DNA from: Fulvimonas soli
GTDB lineage: Bacteria > Pseudomonadota > Gammaproteobacteria > Xanthomonadales > Rhodanobacteraceae
DNA length: 64,000 bases
Assembly (NCBI RefSeq): GCF_003148905.1
Contig: NZ_QGHC01000003.1
Location: forward strand, 186,001 to 250,000
Direction: 5' to 3'
Part shown: one piece after another, positions 49,953-59,951 of the stretch
How the letters are laid out: the number at the start of each line of letters is the position of its first letter
Position numbering within the stretch: position 1 is the first letter of the stretch
The notes under the pieces: generated by a model
Database searches by the model: none
The model's input: the letters and a program-made list of their open reading frames with translations, nothing else
Told to the model about the DNA's origin: nothing
Translations under genes and position numbers: made by a program

Positions 49953-51575
49953 TCAGGCCACCACCTCGAACGGCCGCATCATCTCGTTGGACGCATGCTC
50001 CAGCAGGTGGCAGTGCCAGACGTAGCGCCCGGCATAGCCCTCGAAGCGGACGATGAAGCGGGTGAGCATGCCGGGCGGCACCTGCGCGGTGTCCTTCCAG
50101 CCGCGCTCGTGCGGCGGCGGCGGCAGCGCCGGGCCGAGGTAGCGCAGCGTCCTTGAATCCACGTACTGGTCCACGTCGAACGGCCGGCGGTCGAGGACCT
50201 GGAAGCGCACCAGGTGCAGGTGGATCGGATGCGTGTCCTCGGTGAGGTTGAGCAGGCTCCAGATCTCGGTGCTGCCGAGCTTCGGCGTCTCGCTCACCGG
50301 GTCGTGCCAGCGTTTGCCGTCCAGCAGCATCAGCATCGGCTCGGCCAGGCAGTCGTCGTACTCGTCGATGGTGAGCAGGCGCGTCCGGGCCGCGGACGAC
50401 TCGGCCAGGCGCGGCACGTCGCGCAGCACGGCCGGCACGCGGCTCCCGTCGCGCACCCGGCCGGCGGCGACGCGGAAGCGCATCAGCGGCGCCGCGTCGT
50501 TCATCAGCTCGACGTCCTGGCCGGCGAGCCCGGCGAAGTCGACCACCAGGTCGGCGCGCTCGGCCGGCGCCAGGACCAGCCCGGCCTGCGCCACCGGCGC
50601 GGCCAGCAGGCCCTGGTCGCTGCCGATCTGCAGGAACGGCCGCCGCCCGCGCAGGCTGAGCCGGAAGAAGCGCGCGTTCGAGGCGTTGAGCACGCGCAGG
50701 CGGTAGCGGCACGCCTGCACGTCCAGCCGCGGGAACAGCGCGCCGTTGACCAGCATGGCGTTGCCGAACACCTCCGGCACCCACGGCGCGTCGCCGACCC
50801 CGGAGGTCGGGTAGTAGAGCTGGCCGTCCGCGGTGAGCAGGCGGTCGCACAGCACCAGCGGCACCTCGCGCTCGCCGGACGGCAGGCCGAGCGACAGCTC
50901 GTGCTCGTCGCGCAGCAGGTACAGGCCGAACAGCCCCGCGTACATGTTGAGCCGCTCGATGCCCATGGTGTGGTCGTGGTACCAGAGCGTGGCCGCGTCC
51001 TGCCGGTTCGGGTAGTCGAGCGCGCGCGACTGCCCCGGCACGAACCAGTCGGTGGGATAGCCGTCCGCCCCGGGCGGCACGCGCGCGCCGTGCACGTGCA
51101 CCACGCCGCGCACCTCGGGCGTGCCCGGCTCGGCGCCGCAGATGTTGCGGTCGATCGGCAGGAAGTGTTTCGCCGGCAGCTCGTTCGCCCACTCGATGCG
51201 CGCCGCCTCGCCGCTGCGCGCCTCGACCGGCGGTCCCGGCATGTGGCCGCCGTAGGTCCACAGGCGCGTGGGCGGCAGGTCGCGGTGCAGGCGCCGCGCG
51301 GTCTCGCGCATGGCGATGCGCAGCGGCCGGCCCGGCGCGGCGCGCAGCGCTTCCGGCAGCGGCAGCGGGTCGACGAACGGCGCCAGAACGTCCGGGTCGA
51401 GCAGGCGCGGCTCGGCGAGCTGGTCGGGCGCGGGGTGCCTGCACAGCGGCGCGCCACCCTGCTGCGACGCCATGTGCATCGGGTGGTGCGCCTGCGCGCG
51501 CAGGGCGGCCGGCGCGAGGCCGGCGGCCGCGCCCCAGGCGAGGTGCTTCAGGAAGCGGCGGCGGGAGGATTGCAA
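49953..51575 (-). CDS. Tat-exported multicopper oxidase (CotA/bilirubin-oxidase-like)
   Basis: A 540-aa periplasmic copper oxidase. The most likely start is TTG at 51575, with GGAG 8 bp before it, leading directly into a Tat signal (SSRRRFLKHLAWGAAAGLAP). Longer starts run through a REP element and are not protein-like. Copper motifs: HVHGARVPPGADG, WYHDHTMGI, HPIHLH and HCHLLEHASNEMM (type 1 copper with Met ligand). The insertion pattern is that of CotA/bilirubin oxidase rather than CueO: there is no Met-rich loop. Possible roles are copper detoxification or oxidation of phenols. Confidence 0.9.
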   Translation of the reverse strand: MQSSRRRFLKHLAWGAAAGLAPAALRAQAHHPMHMASQQGGAPLCRHPAPDQLAEPRLLDPDVLAPFVDPLPLPEALRAAPGRPLRIAMRETARRLHRDLPPTRLWTYGGHMPGPPVEARSGEAARIEWANELPAKHFLPIDRNICGAEPGTPEVRGVVHVHGARVPPGADGYPTDWFVPGQSRALDYPNRQDAATLWYHDHTMGIERLNMYAGLFGLYLLRDEHELSLGLPSGEREVPLVLCDRLLTADGQLYYPTSGVGDAPWVPEVFGNAMLVNGALFPRLDVQACRYRLRVLNASNARFFRLSLRGRRPFLQIGSDQGLLAAPVAQAGLVLAPAERADLVVDFAGLAGQDVELMNDAAPLMRFRVAAGRVRDGSRVPAVLRDVPRLAESSAARTRLLTIDEYDDCLAEPMLMLLDGKRWHDPVSETPKLGSTEIWSLLNLTEDTHPIHLHLVRFQVLDRRPFDVDQYVDSRTLRYLGPALPPPPHERGWKDTAQVPPGMLTRFIVRFEGYAGRYVWHCHLLEHASNEMMRPFEVVA

Positions 51576-51624
51576 TTCGGGCGCTCCGTCTGTCGGTGCG
51601 AATGCGGCGGTGCTTCGGGCCTGC

Positions 51625-51692
51625 CATCGCGGCCGGAGGCCGCTCCCACAGGATTGCGGCAAGCCCCGTCGGAGCGGCCTCCGGCCGCGAAA
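51625..51692. repeat. REPIN between the multicopper oxidase and phospholipase genes
   Basis: An inverted pair: CATCGCGGCCGGAGGCCGCT (51625) and, about 24 bp after the first arm, TCGGAGCGGCCTCCGGCCGC. It overlaps the open frame upstream of the oxidase and misleads start prediction. Confidence 0.75.
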
Positions 51693-51741
51693 GGCCTCCG
51701 GCACGAGACGGCGGCCGCCCGTGCCGCCCGCGGCAAGGCGA

Positions 51742-53436
51742 TCAGCCGTGCGGCCCGCTCCACGGCCAGAACGGCGGGGGCTCCCTCGCCGGCGTGCCGG
51801 TCTCCTCGTCGAGGATCAGCTCGCGCGCGAACGGCACCGGCTGGTGGAAGTCGAACATGTGCTCCAGCGTGCCGGCCACCGCGTCGAACGAGCCGCCGCC
51901 GATGCGCCGGCCGCGCAGCCAGTTGTCCTCGATGAAGCGCAGGATGGAGGACTGGTCGGTGAGCGTGTGGTCCACATAGTTGCTGCGCGCCCACGGCGAG
52001 ATCACCAGCAGCGGCAGGCGCGGGCCGTAGCCGCAGCGGCCGCGCACCGGCTTGCCGTCGCCGTCGGCGCCGGGCAGGCTGCCGCGCGCCTTGCACAGCC
52101 CGGCGCCGTCCAGCTGGTCCGCCGGGCTGTCGGATGCGTTGACGCGCGGCGCCGCCTGGTGGTCGTACCAGCCGTCGGAATCGTCGTAGGCGATCACCAC
52201 CGCGGTGTCGCGCCATTCCGGGCGCCGCTGCAGGAAGTTGATCACGTGCACCACGAACTGCTGCTCGTCCAGCGGATCGGAGTAGCCGGCGTGGCCGTCC
52301 TGGTAGCCCGGCGCCTTGAGGAAGCTCACCGCCGGGAAGTTGCCCGCGCTCACCGCGTCGAAGAAATCGTGGATGTCGTACTGGTGGTTCGCCGCGTCGC
52401 CCGGCTTGCCGATCGTCGCCACCGAGCTCGGCCGCACGTGGTTGGGGTTGGCGGTGGAGGGATAGTACTGGAACGGCTGGTGGTGCGGGATGTAGTCCAC
52501 CTCGGCCACGTTCGTCACCGCCGACAGCGTGCTGCGCCGGCAGCCGGTGGTGCCGTTGGGGTTGACCACCGAGAGGTCGAAGCCGCCCTCGAAGAAGCCC
52601 CAGCTCACGCCGGCGTCGTCGAGCAGGTCGCCGACGTTGCGGCCGCTCATGCTGACGCCGCCGTTGGAGCACTTGTCGCCGGCCGGGTCGGCGTCGCCGA
52701 TCATGGTCAGGCCGCCCTGGCCGTCGTCGATCGCCGCGCCGCCCGGCGTGCCGACCACGCCGTTGGTCTGCCCGGCGACCAGGTTGATCGCGCCCGGCGT
52801 GGACGGGCCGAAGGTGGTGCCGTAGCTGTTGTCGTTGAGCGCGAACCACTGTGCGTAGTGCCACAGCGCGGTGACGGTGTTGCCGTCGTAGTAGCCCATC
52901 ACCTGGCCGCCGCCCTCCTCCTCGTCCGGCGCGCCCGGCAGCGTCTCGCCGTGGCCGGTGTAGCGCGGGAACAGGTCCATCGCGCCGCCGTGGAAGGCGC
53001 GCTGCTCGTTGCCGTAGGAGTGGTCCTGGTCGGCCGTGGCCGCCTGCGCGCGCGCGAGGCGGAACGGGTTGATCGCGCCGGCGCCGTTGTCGGCGTTGGC
53101 CGCGTTGGGGTTGTGGGCGAGCAGGTACGGGCCCAGCCCGTTGACCCGCGGGGTGAACGGCCGCGGATGGAACGCCGGCTCGCCCGGCGCGTTCGCGGCA
53201 TACGGATAGGTGCCGAAGTAATGGTCGAACGACACGTTCTCCTGGAAGATCACCACCAGGTGCCTGATCGGCGTGGCCGTGCGCGGCTCGTGGCCCGGCC
53301 AGCGGCCGGGCATCGACGGCGCGTCGCCGAGGCCCCCGGCCGGGAATGGCGCGCCGCCCGCGGGCATCTCCGCGAGGGCGACGGCGGAAAAGCTCAGGAC
53401 GCACGTGGCAAGGCAAGCTGCGAGGTTGTATCGCAT
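51742..53436 (-). CDS. Secreted phosphoesterase (phospholipase C / acid phosphatase family)
   Basis: A 564-aa secreted enzyme of the phosphoesterase family PF04185 (phospholipase C, AcpA). The ATG at 53436 starts a signal peptide (MRYNLAACLATCVLSFSAVALA). The N-terminal metal/nucleophile region HLVVIFQENVSFDHYFGTYP is typical, and VVIAYDDSDGWYDHQ and LLVISPWARSNYVDHTLTDQ carry the other conserved ligands. It probably releases phosphate from phospholipids or phosphoesters outside the cell. A Pho box 75 bp upstream supports induction by phosphate starvation. Confidence 0.9.
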   Translation of the reverse strand: MRYNLAACLATCVLSFSAVALAEMPAGGAPFPAGGLGDAPSMPGRWPGHEPRTATPIRHLVVIFQENVSFDHYFGTYPYAANAPGEPAFHPRPFTPRVNGLGPYLLAHNPNAANADNGAGAINPFRLARAQAATADQDHSYGNEQRAFHGGAMDLFPRYTGHGETLPGAPDEEEGGGQVMGYYDGNTVTALWHYAQWFALNDNSYGTTFGPSTPGAINLVAGQTNGVVGTPGGAAIDDGQGGLTMIGDADPAGDKCSNGGVSMSGRNVGDLLDDAGVSWGFFEGGFDLSVVNPNGTTGCRRSTLSAVTNVAEVDYIPHHQPFQYYPSTANPNHVRPSSVATIGKPGDAANHQYDIHDFFDAVSAGNFPAVSFLKAPGYQDGHAGYSDPLDEQQFVVHVINFLQRRPEWRDTAVVIAYDDSDGWYDHQAAPRVNASDSPADQLDGAGLCKARGSLPGADGDGKPVRGRCGYGPRLPLLVISPWARSNYVDHTLTDQSSILRFIEDNWLRGRRIGGGSFDAVAGTLEHMFDFHQPVPFARELILDEETGTPAREPPPFWPWSGPHG

Positions 53437-53494
53437 GGGAAGGTCCCCTACGGCTGCGGAGTGATGCGCTCCCCCTCGAGCGCGGCCGCCGCGG

Positions 53495-53528
53495 ACGATA
53501 GGCGCGCCCGGTGACAGCCGGATAACAG
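53495..53528 (-). promoter_or_regulatory. Pho box and -10 of the phospholipase C gene
   Basis: On the minus strand CTGTTAT-CCGG-CTGTCAC (53528-53511) is a direct repeat with 11-bp period matching the PhoB consensus (CTGTCAT-N4-CTGTCAY). A -10-like TATCGT (53500-53495) lies 10 bp downstream, the normal PhoB promoter geometry. Confidence 0.65.
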
Positions 53529-53767
53529 CGCCGGCCCGCATGCGGCCGGATGCGACGCGGCGCACGGTCCCAGCCGCGCCGGCGCCGGCGCCGGCCGGGG
53601 CTCCCGGGGCGCCCCCGTTGCGGGCGGCGCCCCTGACCTTTGACACTGTTTGCCCCATGACTTGCGGCCTAAGGTCGAAAGTCATGATTGCGCCCGGCGC
53701 CGAGGGGGCCCGGAGCGCTTCATCCATCGACCACGCCCGCAAGGGCGCTGCCTACTGAGGGACATCC

Positions 53768-55888
53768 ATGACCAAGCCGTACCTGAAGCCTCTCGCCCTC
53801 GCGGTGAGCCTGGCCCTGTCGCTGACCGCCTGCGGCAAGCAGGAGCAGAACGCCCCGGCCGAGCCGGCCAAGAGCGCCAGCGCGCCCGCCGCGGCCGGCA
53901 CCGTCGCCGCCGCGCCCAGGAGCGTGTTCGACGTCAGCGAGCTGGACCCGAACATCAACGCCTGCCAGGACTTCAACGGCTTCGTCAACGCCAAGTGGGT
54001 CGCCGCCAACCCGATCCCGAGCGACCGCACCCGCTGGGGCGCCTTCGACAAGCTGGCCGAGGACAGCCTGAACACCCAGCACGCCATCGTCGAGGCCGCC
54101 GCCAAGGACGCCGCCGGCGCCAAGCCAGGCTCGATCGAGCAGAAGATCGGCTACCTGTACGCCGCCGGCATGGACGAGGCCGCCATCGAGAAGGCCGGCT
54201 TCGAGCCGATCAAGCCCAAGCTCGACGCCATCGCCGCGCTGAAGAGCGGCAAGGACGTGGCCGACTACCTCGACAAGAGCTTCGGCGAGGGCGACATGCA
54301 GGTGTTCCAGTTCGGCTCCGGCGCCGACTTCAAGAACGCCAAGATGCAGATCGGCTACGCCAACCAGAGCGGGCTGGGCCTGCCGACCAGGGACTACTAC
54401 CTCGACGACAAGTACAAGGACATCCGCGACGCCTACCTCGCCTACGTCGCCAAGACGCTGGCGCTGACCGGCGTGCCCGAGGCCGACGCGAAGAAGCAGG
54501 CCGACCAGGTGCTGGCCTTCGAGACCGAGCTGGCCAAGGCCTCGCTGTCGCCGGTGGAGGAGCGCGACCCGAAGAACCAGTACCACTTCGTCAGCGTGAA
54601 GGAAGCCGGCAAGGTCACCCCGCACTTCGACTGGGAGAAGTTCTTCCAGGCGCAGGGCGTGACCATCGACAAGGGCTTCTCGCTGTCGCAGCCGAAGTTC
54701 TTCGCCGAGTTCGACAAGCTGCTGGCCAAGGCGCCGGTCGACCAGTGGCAGGCCTACCTGCGCTTCCACGTCGCCGACGACGCCTCGCCGCTGCTCAGCA
54801 AGGCCTTCCAGGACAACAAGTTCGACTTCTACGGCAAGACCCTGTCCGGCCAGCCGGAGCAGAAGCCGCGCTGGAAGCGCGTGCTCGGCGCGGTCAACGG
54901 CTCGATGGGCGAGGCGCTGGGCCAGCTGTACGTGGCCAAGGTGTTCAAGCCCGAGGCCAAGCAGCGCGCGCAGGAGCTGGTGGACAACGTGCGCAACGCG
55001 CTCAAGGCGCGCATCGAGAACCTGGACTGGATGAGCGACGAGACCAAGGCCAAGGCCATCGCCAAGTGGAACACCTTCCTGCCCAAGATCGGCTATCCCG
55101 ACAAGTGGCGCGACTGGTCGGGCCTGGAGGTCAAGCCGGGCGACTACTACGGCAGCGTGCAGGCGGCGGCCAAGTTCAACTACCAGTACGACCTGTCCAA
55201 GATCGGCAAGCCGACCGACCGCCTGGAGTGGGGCATGACCCCGCAGACGGTGAACGCCTACTACAACCCCACCGACAACACCATCAACTTCCCGGCCGCG
55301 ATCCTGCAGCCGCCGTTCTTCTACGCCGACGGCGACGACGCGATCAACTACGGCGGCATCGGCGCGGTGATCGGCCACGAGGCCAGCCACGGCTTCGACG
55401 ACGAGGGCAGCCAGTTCGACGGCGACGGCAACAACGTCAACTGGTGGACCAAGGCGGACCGCGAGAAGTTCGAGGCGCGCACCGACAAGCTGGTGCAGCA
55501 GTTCAACGACTACGCGCCGATCAAGGACAAGCCCGACGCGCACGTCAACGGCAAGCTGACCCTGGGCGAGAACATCGCGGACCTGGGCGGCCTCAACGTG
55601 GCCTACGACGCGCTGCAGGCGGCGCTGAAGAAGAACCCGCAGGAGGCCGGCGGGAAGATCGACGGCTACACCCAGGACCAGCGCTTCTTCCTCAACTGGG
55701 CTCGCGTGTGGCGCGGCAGCGTCCGCGAGAAGCAGGCGCTGCTGTACCTCAACACCGACCCGCACGCTCCCGCTTCGCTGCGCGCGATCGGTGCCCCGTC
55801 CAACATGGGCGCCTTCGCCGCCGCGTTCCAGTGCAAGCCGGGCGACGCGATGGTCCGCTCGGGCGACAAGCAGGTGAAGATCTGGTGA
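53768..55888 (+). CDS. M13-family (neprilysin/PepO-like) metallopeptidase lipoprotein
   Basis: A 706-aa lipoprotein peptidase. Signal peptide with lipobox SLTACGKQ (Cys at about residue 19) and an Ala-rich linker. The N-terminal M13 domain begins VSELDPNINACQDFNGFVNA; the catalytic domain has NAYYNPTDNTINFPAAILQP, the zinc motif HEASH (His537, Glu538, His541) and the third ligand in GENIADLGGLNVAYDA. CKPGDAMVR near the C-terminus is the substrate-carboxylate-binding motif. It cleaves short peptides in the periplasm. A terminator follows 47 bp downstream. Confidence 0.95.
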   Translation: MTKPYLKPLALAVSLALSLTACGKQEQNAPAEPAKSASAPAAAGTVAAAPRSVFDVSELDPNINACQDFNGFVNAKWVAANPIPSDRTRWGAFDKLAEDSLNTQHAIVEAAAKDAAGAKPGSIEQKIGYLYAAGMDEAAIEKAGFEPIKPKLDAIAALKSGKDVADYLDKSFGEGDMQVFQFGSGADFKNAKMQIGYANQSGLGLPTRDYYLDDKYKDIRDAYLAYVAKTLALTGVPEADAKKQADQVLAFETELAKASLSPVEERDPKNQYHFVSVKEAGKVTPHFDWEKFFQAQGVTIDKGFSLSQPKFFAEFDKLLAKAPVDQWQAYLRFHVADDASPLLSKAFQDNKFDFYGKTLSGQPEQKPRWKRVLGAVNGSMGEALGQLYVAKVFKPEAKQRAQELVDNVRNALKARIENLDWMSDETKAKAIAKWNTFLPKIGYPDKWRDWSGLEVKPGDYYGSVQAAAKFNYQYDLSKIGKPTDRLEWGMTPQTVNAYYNPTDNTINFPAAILQPPFFYADGDDAINYGGIGAVIGHEASHGFDDEGSQFDGDGNNVNWWTKADREKFEARTDKLVQQFNDYAPIKDKPDAHVNGKLTLGENIADLGGLNVAYDALQAALKKNPQEAGGKIDGYTQDQRFFLNWARVWRGSVREKQALLYLNTDPHAPASLRAIGAPSNMGAFAAAFQCKPGDAMVRSGDKQVKIW

Positions 55889-55935
55889 CCCGGCCGTCCT
55901 GACGGCCGCGCCCGCGCGGCCTTCCGGAAGCGCCC

Positions 55936-55965
55936 AGCCCCGCACGCGAGTGCGGGGCTTTTTTT
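55936..55965 (+). terminator. Rho-independent terminator of the M13 peptidase gene
   Basis: A 10-bp stem (AGCCCCGCAC / GTGCGGGGCT) with loop GCGA followed by an uninterrupted run of T residues (seven, 55959-55965). Confidence 0.9.
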
Positions 55966-55994
55966 CGCCCGCAACGCATCCCTCACTGATTTAT

Positions 55995-56009
55995 TGCAAA
56001 TCGTTCTCA
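55995..56009 (+). promoter_or_regulatory. Fur box upstream of the siderophore receptor
   Basis: TGCAAATCGTTCTCA matches the TGATAAT-N-ATTATCA Fur core at 11 of 14 positions and sits in a short AT-rich block (55989-56019) between the terminator and the receptor start, 133 bp before the ATG. Confidence 0.7.
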
Positions 56010-56142
56010 TTAAGAATAGCATGCGGGACTTCGCGCAGCGGGCCGGCGGCCCAGCCACGCAGCCCTTCTTCCCGTGCCCGGGCCGGCCGCACCGCCCCGG
56101 GCGGGACGCCGCATCCATCGACATCGCACAAGGAAACACGCA

Positions 56143-58437
56143 ATGGCTTTCATCAAGAGCCGCAAGCATGCCGCGCCCGCGACCGCCCTGCTCACCGGCC
56201 TGGCCCTGGCCCATCCGGCCGCCGCGGCGGACGCCACCTCCCCGCAGGTGGTCACCGACGCCAAGACGCTGCCCGGCGTGAAGGTGGAAGCCACGGCCGG
56301 CAGCGACTACCGCGTCGACAAGGTGTCCTCGCCCAAGTTCACCCAGCCGCTGCTGGACACCCCGCAGACCATCACCGTGATCGGCAAGGAGCTGATCCAG
56401 GAACAGGGCGCCACCACGCTCACCGAGGCGCTGCGCAACAGCCCCGGCGTGGGCACCTTCTACGTCGGCGAGAACGGCTCGACCAACACCGGCGACGCCA
56501 TCTACATGCGCGGCTTCGACACCTCCGGCAGCATCTTCGTCGACGGCGTGCGCGACCTCGGCTCGATCTCGCGCGACGTGTTCAACATCGAGCAGGTGGA
56601 GGTCACCAAGGGCCCGGACGGCACCGAGTACGGCCGCACCGCGCCGACCGGCGCGGTCAACATGGTGAGCAAGCAGCCGCAGCTCGGCCGGGGCGTGTCC
56701 GCCTCGGTGAGCTACGGCAGCGGCGAGCGCAAGCGCGCCACCGCCGACTGGAACCAGCAGTTCGGCGGCAGCGCCGCCTTCCGCCTCAACGTGGTGGGCC
56801 AGGACAGCGGCGTGGCCGGGCGCGACGAGGTGAAGAACGACCACTGGGGCGTGGCGCCCGCGCTGGCCTTCGGCCTGGGCACGCCCACCCGCGTGTACCT
56901 GGACTACCTGCACGTCAAGCAGACCAACGTGCCCGACGGCGGCGTGCCGACCATCGGCCTGCCCGGCTACACCTCGCCGGACCCGGCGCGCCCCTTCCTC
57001 GACCATGCGCCGAAGGTGGACAGCGACAACTTCTACGGCACCGGGCAGGACCACGACCACGTCACCGCGGACATGTTCACCGCGATCGTCGAGCACGACT
57101 TCTCGCCGGACGTGGCGCTGCACAACACCACCCGCTGGGGCCGCACCACGCAGGACTACCTGCTGACCTCGTTCATGTTCAGCGCGGCCAACCTCAAGAC
57201 GCCGGACCCGGCCGACCCGTCCACCTGGACCATGGCCCGCAGCAACCCGAACTTCAAGCACCAGGCCAACCGCATCCTCACCAACCAGACCAACGTCACC
57301 GCGACGATCGAGTCCGGCGCGGTGACGCAGAACCTCAGCGCCGGCGTCGAGCTGACCCAGGAGAAGGCCACCGCGGCGGGCATCGCCGCGCTCAACGGAA
57401 GCACCTGGCCGGCGGCCAGCCTGTACCACCCGGACCCGCACGTCGGCGGCCTGGTCTACGGCCCGACCGGCGCCGGCACCGCGGGCAAGACCAACACCGC
57501 GGCGGCCTACCTGTTCGACACGCTGAAGTTCGGCGAGCGCTGGCAGGTCAACGCCGGCGCGCGCCTGGACCACTACACCACCGACTTCAAGAGCACGGTG
57601 GTCTGCGGCGGCCGCGGCGCGCCGGCCTGCGGCAGCCTGCCCAACGGCAGCGTGGTGCCGGGCGTGGACGCGAGGAAGACCGGCAACCTGCCCAACTACA
57701 AGCTGGGCGTGGTCTACAAGCCGACCGCCAACGGCAGCCTCTACGCCAACTTCGCGCAGTCGCAGCAGCCGCCGGGCGGCAACACGCTGACCCTGAGCAG
57801 CTCGGCCAACAGCCTGGACAACCCCAACCTCGACCCGGAGAAGGCGCGCACGTTCGAGCTGGGCACCAAGTGGGACCTGCTGGGCAGCAAGCTGCTGCTG
57901 ACCGGCGCGCTGTACCGCACCACCGTCAGCAACGAGCTGGTGCAGGACGCGACCGACCCGAACACCTACTACCAGATCGGCAAGAAGCGCGTGCAGGGCG
58001 TGGAGATCACCGCGGTCGGCAAGCTCACCGACGACTGGGCGGTCAGCGCGGGCTTCACCACCATGGACACCAAGGTGGTCACCGGCGCCGCGGTCACCAA
58101 GGACGGCTCCAGCGTGCTGGCCTACACGCCGAAGAACGCCTTCACCGCCTGGACCACCTACCACCTGCCGTTCGGCCTGACCGTCGGCGGCGGCGCGCGC
58201 TACTCCGGCGAGATGAAGCGCGGCACCGACGGCGCGGTCGGCACGCCGGCCTACACCGATGCGTACTGGGTGTTCGACGCGATGGCCAGCTACCCGGTCA
58301 ACCCGCACTTCGACCTGCAGTTGAACGTGTACAACCTGTTCGACAAGGACTACGTCGCGGCGATCAACAAGAGCGGCTACCGTTACACCCCGGGCGCGCC
58401 GCGCTCGGCGATGCTCACCGCCAACATCCGCTTCTGA
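56143..58437 (+). CDS. TonB-dependent siderophore receptor (Fiu/CatA-like)
   Basis: A 764-aa receptor. AAGGA stands before the ATG at 56143; the signal peptide ends near PAAAADAT. A TonB-box-like LPGVKVEAT is followed by a plug ([38 protein letters not shown]) and a barrel ending in NIRF. The plug is that of catecholate-type siderophore receptors such as Fiu. It is followed 25 bp downstream by a PiuC/YbiX-type dioxygenase, the same pair as fiu-ybiX in E. coli. Expression should be Fur-controlled through the box upstream. Confidence 0.94.
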   Translation: MAFIKSRKHAAPATALLTGLALAHPAAAADATSPQVVTDAKTLPGVKVEATAGSDYRVDKVSSPKFTQPLLDTPQTITVIGKELIQEQGATTLTEALRNSPGVGTFYVGENGSTNTGDAIYMRGFDTSGSIFVDGVRDLGSISRDVFNIEQVEVTKGPDGTEYGRTAPTGAVNMVSKQPQLGRGVSASVSYGSGERKRATADWNQQFGGSAAFRLNVVGQDSGVAGRDEVKNDHWGVAPALAFGLGTPTRVYLDYLHVKQTNVPDGGVPTIGLPGYTSPDPARPFLDHAPKVDSDNFYGTGQDHDHVTADMFTAIVEHDFSPDVALHNTTRWGRTTQDYLLTSFMFSAANLKTPDPADPSTWTMARSNPNFKHQANRILTNQTNVTATIESGAVTQNLSAGVELTQEKATAAGIAALNGSTWPAASLYHPDPHVGGLVYGPTGAGTAGKTNTAAAYLFDTLKFGERWQVNAGARLDHYTTDFKSTVVCGGRGAPACGSLPNGSVVPGVDARKTGNLPNYKLGVVYKPTANGSLYANFAQSQQPPGGNTLTLSSSANSLDNPNLDPEKARTFELGTKWDLLGSKLLLTGALYRTTVSNELVQDATDPNTYYQIGKKRVQGVEITAVGKLTDDWAVSAGFTTMDTKVVTGAAVTKDGSSVLAYTPKNAFTAWTTYHLPFGLTVGGGARYSGEMKRGTDGAVGTPAYTDAYWVFDAMASYPVNPHFDLQLNVYNLFDKDYVAAINKSGYRYTPGAPRSAMLTANIRF

Positions 58438-58462
58438 CCCGACCGCCGAGGCCGCACCGCGC

Positions 58463-59140
58463 ATGCTGCTGCACATTCCCGGGATACTGGACGCGCAGCA
58501 GCTCGCGCAGCTGCGGCAGGCGCTGGACGCGGCGGACTGGACCGACGGCCGCGAGACCGTCGGCGCCCAGGGCGCCAGGGTCAAGCGCAACCTGCAGCTG
58601 CCGGACGCCTCGCCGCTGCGCCAGCAGCTGGCCAAGGTGGTGCTGGCGGCGCTGGCGAAGCATCCGCTCTACCACGCGGCGGTGCTGCCGGCGCGCACGC
58701 TGCCGCCGCGCTTCAACCGCTACGAGGGCGGCGGCCACTACGGCTTTCACGTCGATGGCTCGGTGATGGCCCTGCCCGACGGCGCGCAGGTGCGCAGCGA
58801 CGTCTCCTGCACGCTGTTCCTCAACGGGCCGGACGAGTACGACGGCGGCGAGCTGATCGTCAGCGACACCTACGGCGAGCACGAGGTGAAGCTGCCGGCC
58901 GGCGACGCCATCGTCTACCCGTCCAGCAGCCTGCACCGCGTGGCGCCGGTGACGCGCGGCGCGCGCCTGGCCTCGTTCTTCTGGGTGCAGAGCCTGGTGC
59001 GCGACGACGGCCGGCGGCGCCTGCTGTTCGAGCTGGACACCTCGATCCAGCGGCTGACCACCTCCGGCGCCGACGCCGACGCCGTGCTGCGGCTCACCGG
59101 CGTGTACCACAACCTGCTGCGGGCCTGGGCGGAGACCTGA
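58463..59140 (+). CDS. piuC: Fe(II)/2-oxoglutarate dioxygenase PiuC/YbiX (PKHD-type hydroxylase)
   Basis: A 225-aa dioxygenase, the same length as E. coli YbiX. Iron ligands His96 and Asp98 ([10 protein letters not shown]) and His158 ([10 protein letters not shown]) with a 2-oxoglutarate-binding Arg about ten residues later (VTRGARL). The enzyme is co-expressed with siderophore receptors under iron limitation; the substrate is not established. A terminator follows. Confidence 0.94.
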   Translation: MLLHIPGILDAQQLAQLRQALDAADWTDGRETVGAQGARVKRNLQLPDASPLRQQLAKVVLAALAKHPLYHAAVLPARTLPPRFNRYEGGGHYGFHVDGSVMALPDGAQVRSDVSCTLFLNGPDEYDGGELIVSDTYGEHEVKLPAGDAIVYPSSSLHRVAPVTRGARLASFFWVQSLVRDDGRRRLLFELDTSIQRLTTSGADADAVLRLTGVYHNLLRAWAET

Positions 59141-59165
59141 GCGCGGGTTGCCGGGGGCCGAAGCG

Positions 59166-59195
59166 AAGCCGCCCGCGTCGCGCGGGCGGCTTTTT
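59166..59195 (+). terminator. Rho-independent terminator of the siderophore receptor-piuC operon
   Basis: A 10-bp GC stem (GCCGCCCGCG / CGCGGGCGGC) with a 3-nt loop, extended by AA/TT pairs, followed by TTTTT. Confidence 0.9.
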
Positions 59196-59228
59196 CCATG
59201 CGCGGCGCGAACCGCGAACCCGGCCGCC

Positions 59229-59951
59229 TCACGTCATCTGCGGCAGCTCGTGCGGGCGCAGGTCGAACACCAGCACCTCCGCGTCCGCGCCGTTGGCGAA
59301 CTCCAGCCGGCCGCCGCCGCGGACGCGCACGCCGTCGCCCTCGGCGAGCCTGTCGCCGTTGAGCTCCACCGCGCCGCGCGCCACGTGCACGTAGGCGTGG
59401 CGGTCGGCCGGCAGCTCCAGGACGGCGCGCTCGGCGCCGTCGAACAGGCCGGCGTAGACGCGCGCGTCCTGCCGGATCTCCAGCGAGCCGTCCCGGCCGT
59501 CGGGCGAGAGGATCAGGCGCAGGCGGCCGCGCTTCTCCTCCGGCGCGAAGTGGCGCTGCTGGTAGCGCGGCTCGGCGCCGGCCACCGCGGGCACGATCCA
59601 GATCTGCAGGAAGTGCACCGGCTCGTCCTGCGAGTGGTTGAACTCGCTGTGCGTGACGCCGGTGCCCGCGCTCATGATCTGCACGTCGCCCGGCCGGATC
59701 ACCGAGCCGGTGCCCATGCTGTCCTGGTGCTCCAGCGCGCCTTCCAGCACGTAGGAGAAGATCTCCATGTCGTTGTGCGGGTGCCGGCCGAAGCCCTGGC
59801 CCGGCGCGACGCGGTCGTCGTTGATCACGCGCAGGTCGGAGAAGCCGATCCGCCGCGGGTCGTAGTAGTGGCCGAACGAGAAGGTATGGCGGGACGAAAG
59901 CCAGCCGTGGTTGGCGACGCCGCGGTCGCCGGCCCTGATCATGTCGAACAT
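59229..59951 (-). CDS. Pirin family protein (YhhW-like)
   Basis: A 240-aa bicupin. The ATG at 59951 (MFDMIRAGDRG) has GAGGAG 7-12 bp upstream, which decides the start over one 8 codons earlier. The metal site is GFGRHPHNDMEIFSYVLEG with THSEFNHS downstream (three His and one Glu). Related YhhW has quercetin 2,3-dioxygenase activity; pirins can also act as redox-sensing regulators. It is convergent with piuC and divergent from rapA. Confidence 0.92.
   Translation of the reverse strand: MFDMIRAGDRGVANHGWLSSRHTFSFGHYYDPRRIGFSDLRVINDDRVAPGQGFGRHPHNDMEIFSYVLEGALEHQDSMGTGSVIRPGDVQIMSAGTGVTHSEFNHSQDEPVHFLQIWIVPAVAGAEPRYQQRHFAPEEKRGRLRLILSPDGRDGSLEIRQDARVYAGLFDGAERAVLELPADRHAYVHVARGAVELNGDRLAEGDGVRVRGGGRLEFANGADAEVLVFDLRPHELPQMT

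Noticed and set aside
53640-53645. TTGACA upstream of the M13 peptidase gene as a promoter -35
   Set aside because: No acceptable -10 is found at 16-18 bp spacing; the sequence alone is insufficient.
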